Source: JBCCRH01 sp039208045
GTDB lineage: Bacteria > Bacteroidota > Bacteroidia > Chitinophagales > Saprospiraceae
Length of the DNA: 8,099 nucleotides
Assembly (NCBI GenBank): GCA_039208045.1
Contig: JBCCRH010000293.1
Span: forward strand, 1 to 8,099
Direction: 5' to 3'
A model generated the notes under the pieces. It saw only the letters and a list, made by a program, of their open reading frames with translations, was not told where the DNA came from and made no database searches. Positions 7,339 to 8,099 of this stretch are shown here, piece by piece; positions within the stretch are counted from its first letter, which is position 1, and every line of letters begins with the position of its first letter. The position numbers and the translations under genes are program-made.

Positions 7339-7554
7339 TCATGCTCGTTTCATTTCTCTAACCGTCAATTTAAGTTCTAGCCCAAGTACATCAGCCAAGC
7401 TCAGAATAGTATTAAGCGTGGGATTACCCCTGCCACTTTCAAACTGCTTAATGGTTCTTAGACCAATACCTGACAACTCTGACAGTACCTCCTGAGTAAC
7501 TTTCAAGGACTTTCTTCTATCAACGATTACATTTACAAGTTCATCATAGTGCAT
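7339..7554 (-). CDS. hipB: HipB-like XRE-family HTH antitoxin/repressor
   Basis: This 71-residue protein is nearly all helix-turn-helix domain of the XRE/Cro type. The lead helix is VNVIVDRRKSLKVTQ. The HTH core follows at residues 20-39 (TQEVLSELSGIGLRTIKQFE), then SGRGNPTLNTILSLADVLGLELKL, the pattern typical of HipB and related small repressors. HipB proteins dimerise, bind operators in their own promoter, and in classical HipBA also bind the kinase. This one is shorter than E. coli HipB (88 aa) and has almost no C-terminal extension (ends MKRA). In HipBST the neutralising role has moved to HipS, so here HipB is best seen as the autoregulator. The ATG at 7554 gives the full first helix. 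Two A/T-block palindromes lie 10-44 bases upstream of the start codon and are likely its operators. Confidence 0.88.
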   Translation of the reverse strand: MHYDELVNVIVDRRKSLKVTQEVLSELSGIGLRTIKQFESGRGNPTLNTILSLADVLGLELKLTVREMKRA

Positions 7555-7563
7555 TGTAATGCC

Positions 7564-7598
7564 TTTTTTACTGTAAAAAAAGTATTTTTCACGAAAAA
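7564..7598. promoter_or_regulatory. Tandem palindromes upstream of hipB, candidate HipB operators
   Basis: Palindrome 1 is TTTTTTACTGTAAAAAA (7564-7580), perfect around T7572. Palindrome 2 is TTTTTCACGAAAAA (7585-7598), perfect arms around two central bases. Both have the form T5-short core-A5, and both cores include the dinucleotide AC. Their centres are about 19.5 bp apart, close to two helical turns, so two repressor dimers would sit on the same face of the DNA. They overlap the putative -7 element and its spacer, consistent with repression. They do not match the E. coli HipB site (TATCC-N8-GGATA), as expected for a distant homologue. Confidence 0.55.
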
Positions 7599-7603
7599 GT
7601 CAA
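7577..7603 (-). promoter_or_regulatory. Possible hipB promoter
   Basis: On the minus strand, TACTTTTT (7577-7584) matches the Bacteroidota -7 consensus TAnnTTTG at 7 of 8 positions. A TTG at 7601-7603 lies 16 bases upstream, slightly short of the usual spacing. The -7 element ends 22 bases before the hipB ATG, and the palindromes cover it. The tract is so A+T-rich that chance matches are easy. Confidence 0.35.
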
Positions 7604-7655
7604 TATAAAGTGCAATAAAAGGCCTATTTACATATCTAAAGTAACCCTCTAACCC
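7599..7655. other. Spacer between the SnoaL-like gene and the hipB regulatory region
   Basis: This short gap follows the SnoaL-like stop codon. Read on the minus strand it begins with a G-rich run resembling the units of the left-hand repeat (GGGGTTAGAGGGTTA) and then AGGCCTTTTATT. It contains TACTTTAG, 7 of 8 to TAnnTTTG, about 85 bases before hipB. No clear terminator hairpin was seen. Confidence 0.35.
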
Positions 7656-8015
7656 CTACTCCACCGGAATAGGCAGCCCATGCATGCGCAAAAAAGTAAG
7701 CCGATCCCAGTAGCCCCGCTGAAACTTAATTTTTCCATCCTCAATCTGAAAAAAGCCGCAACCGCGCAGTCCCAACGGATCCTTCCATTCAAGTATCGCC
7801 CAATCACCATCTTCAAAAATATGTTCGGGAATACACACCATCTCCGCTTCTTCAAACTCCCGCTCAAACATGGCTTGTATAGCCGCCCGCCCGATCACCG
7901 GCTCAAAGGTCACTTGATGGTTGATTGCATCGGGGTGATAAAAGGCAGCTAAGCCTTCTGCATCTTGTCGGTTGAATAGCTCTACCCAGTGTTGTATGAG
8001 TTGTTTTAGCTTCAT
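7656..8015 (-). CDS. SnoaL-like/NTF2-fold protein of unknown substrate
   Basis: Taking the ATG at 8015, the protein has 119 residues and shows the layout of the SnoaL-like polyketide-cyclase/NTF2 superfamily. The first helix is LIQHWVELFNRQDAEGLAAFYHPDA (residues 6-30; W, FN, D, FY and D in the family pattern). GRAAIQAMFEREF (42-54) is the second helical segment, followed by strands HIFEDGDWAILEWKD (65-79) and GCGFFQIEDGKIKFQRGYWD (85-104). These small cone-shaped proteins are cytosolic and include isomerases, cyclases, hydrolases and non-enzymatic members, so no reaction can be assigned. A longer form would need a TTG at 8045 inside a palindromic repeat; I reject it, because the 119-residue form begins exactly at the usual family start. 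The gene lies upstream of hipB on the same strand and has a more typical G+C content (31/60 in bases 7741-7800), so it is probably not part of the toxin-antitoxin module. Confidence 0.8.
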   Translation of the reverse strand: MKLKQLIQHWVELFNRQDAEGLAAFYHPDAINHQVTFEPVIGRAAIQAMFEREFEEAEMVCIPEHIFEDGDWAILEWKDPLGLRGCGFFQIEDGKIKFQRGYWDRLTFLRMHGLPIPVE

Positions 8016-8025
8016 CTGTTTAAAA
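8011..8025 (-). repeat. 15-base direct repeat, copy 2 (start of the SnoaL-like gene)
   Basis: This is the exact second copy of the block at 7223-7237. Here its ATG is the start codon of the SnoaL-like gene, so the block doubles as that gene's translation-initiation region. The two copies bracket hipB and the SnoaL-like gene. Confidence 0.6.
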
Positions 8026-8032
8026 TTTTTCT

Positions 8033-8094
8033 GCGCAGCGAACAATGCAGAACCCTCGATAGCTATCGGGGCTGCACATATGTAACCGCTGCGC
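8033..8094. repeat. Nested palindromic extragenic element
   Basis: Three nested inverted repeats share one centre: outer GCGCAGCG (8033-8040) with CGCTGCGC (8087-8094), middle TGCAG (8046-8050) with CTGCA (8072-8076), and inner CCCTCGATAG/CTATCGGGG around the perfect 12-base palindrome CGATAGCTATCG. A separate palindrome ACATATGT lies at 8076-8083. Palindromes of the CGATAGCTATCG type recur between genes in many Bacteroidota genomes, from general knowledge. It may terminate the gene upstream of the SnoaL-like gene or be a mobile REP-like element; the neighbour lies outside the window. Confidence 0.6.
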
Positions 8095-8099
8095 TCTCG

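Noticed and set aside
5891..7554. hipA broken by a recent frameshift rather than two real genes
   Set aside because: hipS ends and hipT starts in an ATGA overlap, each part has its natural domain boundary, and the kinase loop has the double serine typical of HipT.
8016..8045. N-terminal extension of the SnoaL-like protein from a TTG codon
   Set aside because: The extension runs into the palindromic element and adds residues not expected in the family; the ATG at 8015 fits the family start.

Overview
This window looks like a chromosomal segment of a marine- or Saprospira/Lewinella-type member of the Bacteroidota. The evidence is a type IX secretion (T9SS) C-terminal sorting domain on a beta-helix protein, an S46 dipeptidyl-peptidase (a family concentrated in Bacteroidota and Xanthomonadales), one exact match to the Bacteroidota -7 promoter element TAnnTTTG, and weak Shine-Dalgarno signals throughout. 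The genus is an inference.

Layout, left to right. (1) Positions 2-1444, plus strand: the 3' part of a putative esterase of the alpha/beta-hydrolase fold; its start lies outside the window. (2) Positions 1445-1592: a gene-free stretch between two converging genes, made almost entirely of degenerate telomere-like 8-mers (consensus RRGGGTTT) that are repeated inverted on the other side of a 23-base loop. It is a giant imperfect hairpin and a good candidate for a bidirectional terminator or a dispersed genomic repeat. (3) Positions 1593-3677, minus strand: secreted S46 peptidase, DPP7-like. (4) Positions 3718-5799, minus strand: secreted parallel beta-helix protein with a choice-of-anchor-Q-like end and a T9SS tail. 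(5) Positions 5901-7554, minus strand: a three-gene split-HipA toxin-antitoxin locus in the order hipB, hipS, hipT. (6) Positions 7656-8015, minus strand: a small SnoaL/NTF2-like protein. (7) Positions 8033-8094: a nested palindromic element at the right edge.

The most interesting part is region 5. HipA is normally one protein, encoded after hipB. Here its N-terminal subdomain (HipS, 108 aa) and its kinase core (HipT, 329 aa) are separate genes overlapping by 4 bases, as in the HipBST system first characterised in enteropathogenic E. coli. HipT keeps the Ser-Ile-Ser glycine-rich loop and all the expected catalytic residues, so an intact kinase toxin is expected. Two features are not explained by the standard description. 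Two A/T-block palindromes, with centres about 20 bp apart, sit over the putative hipB promoter. A 125-base gap between hipB and hipS holds three successive inverted repeats plus a five-codon reading frame ending on the hipS start codon. The translation-start block of that mini-frame is repeated exactly at the start of the SnoaL-like gene.

The hip genes are more A+T-rich than their neighbours in the lines I counted by hand (18/60 and 21/60 G+C in hipT and hipS, 31/60 in the SnoaL-like gene, 35/60 in the esterase). This fits acquisition of the module by transfer but does not prove it.
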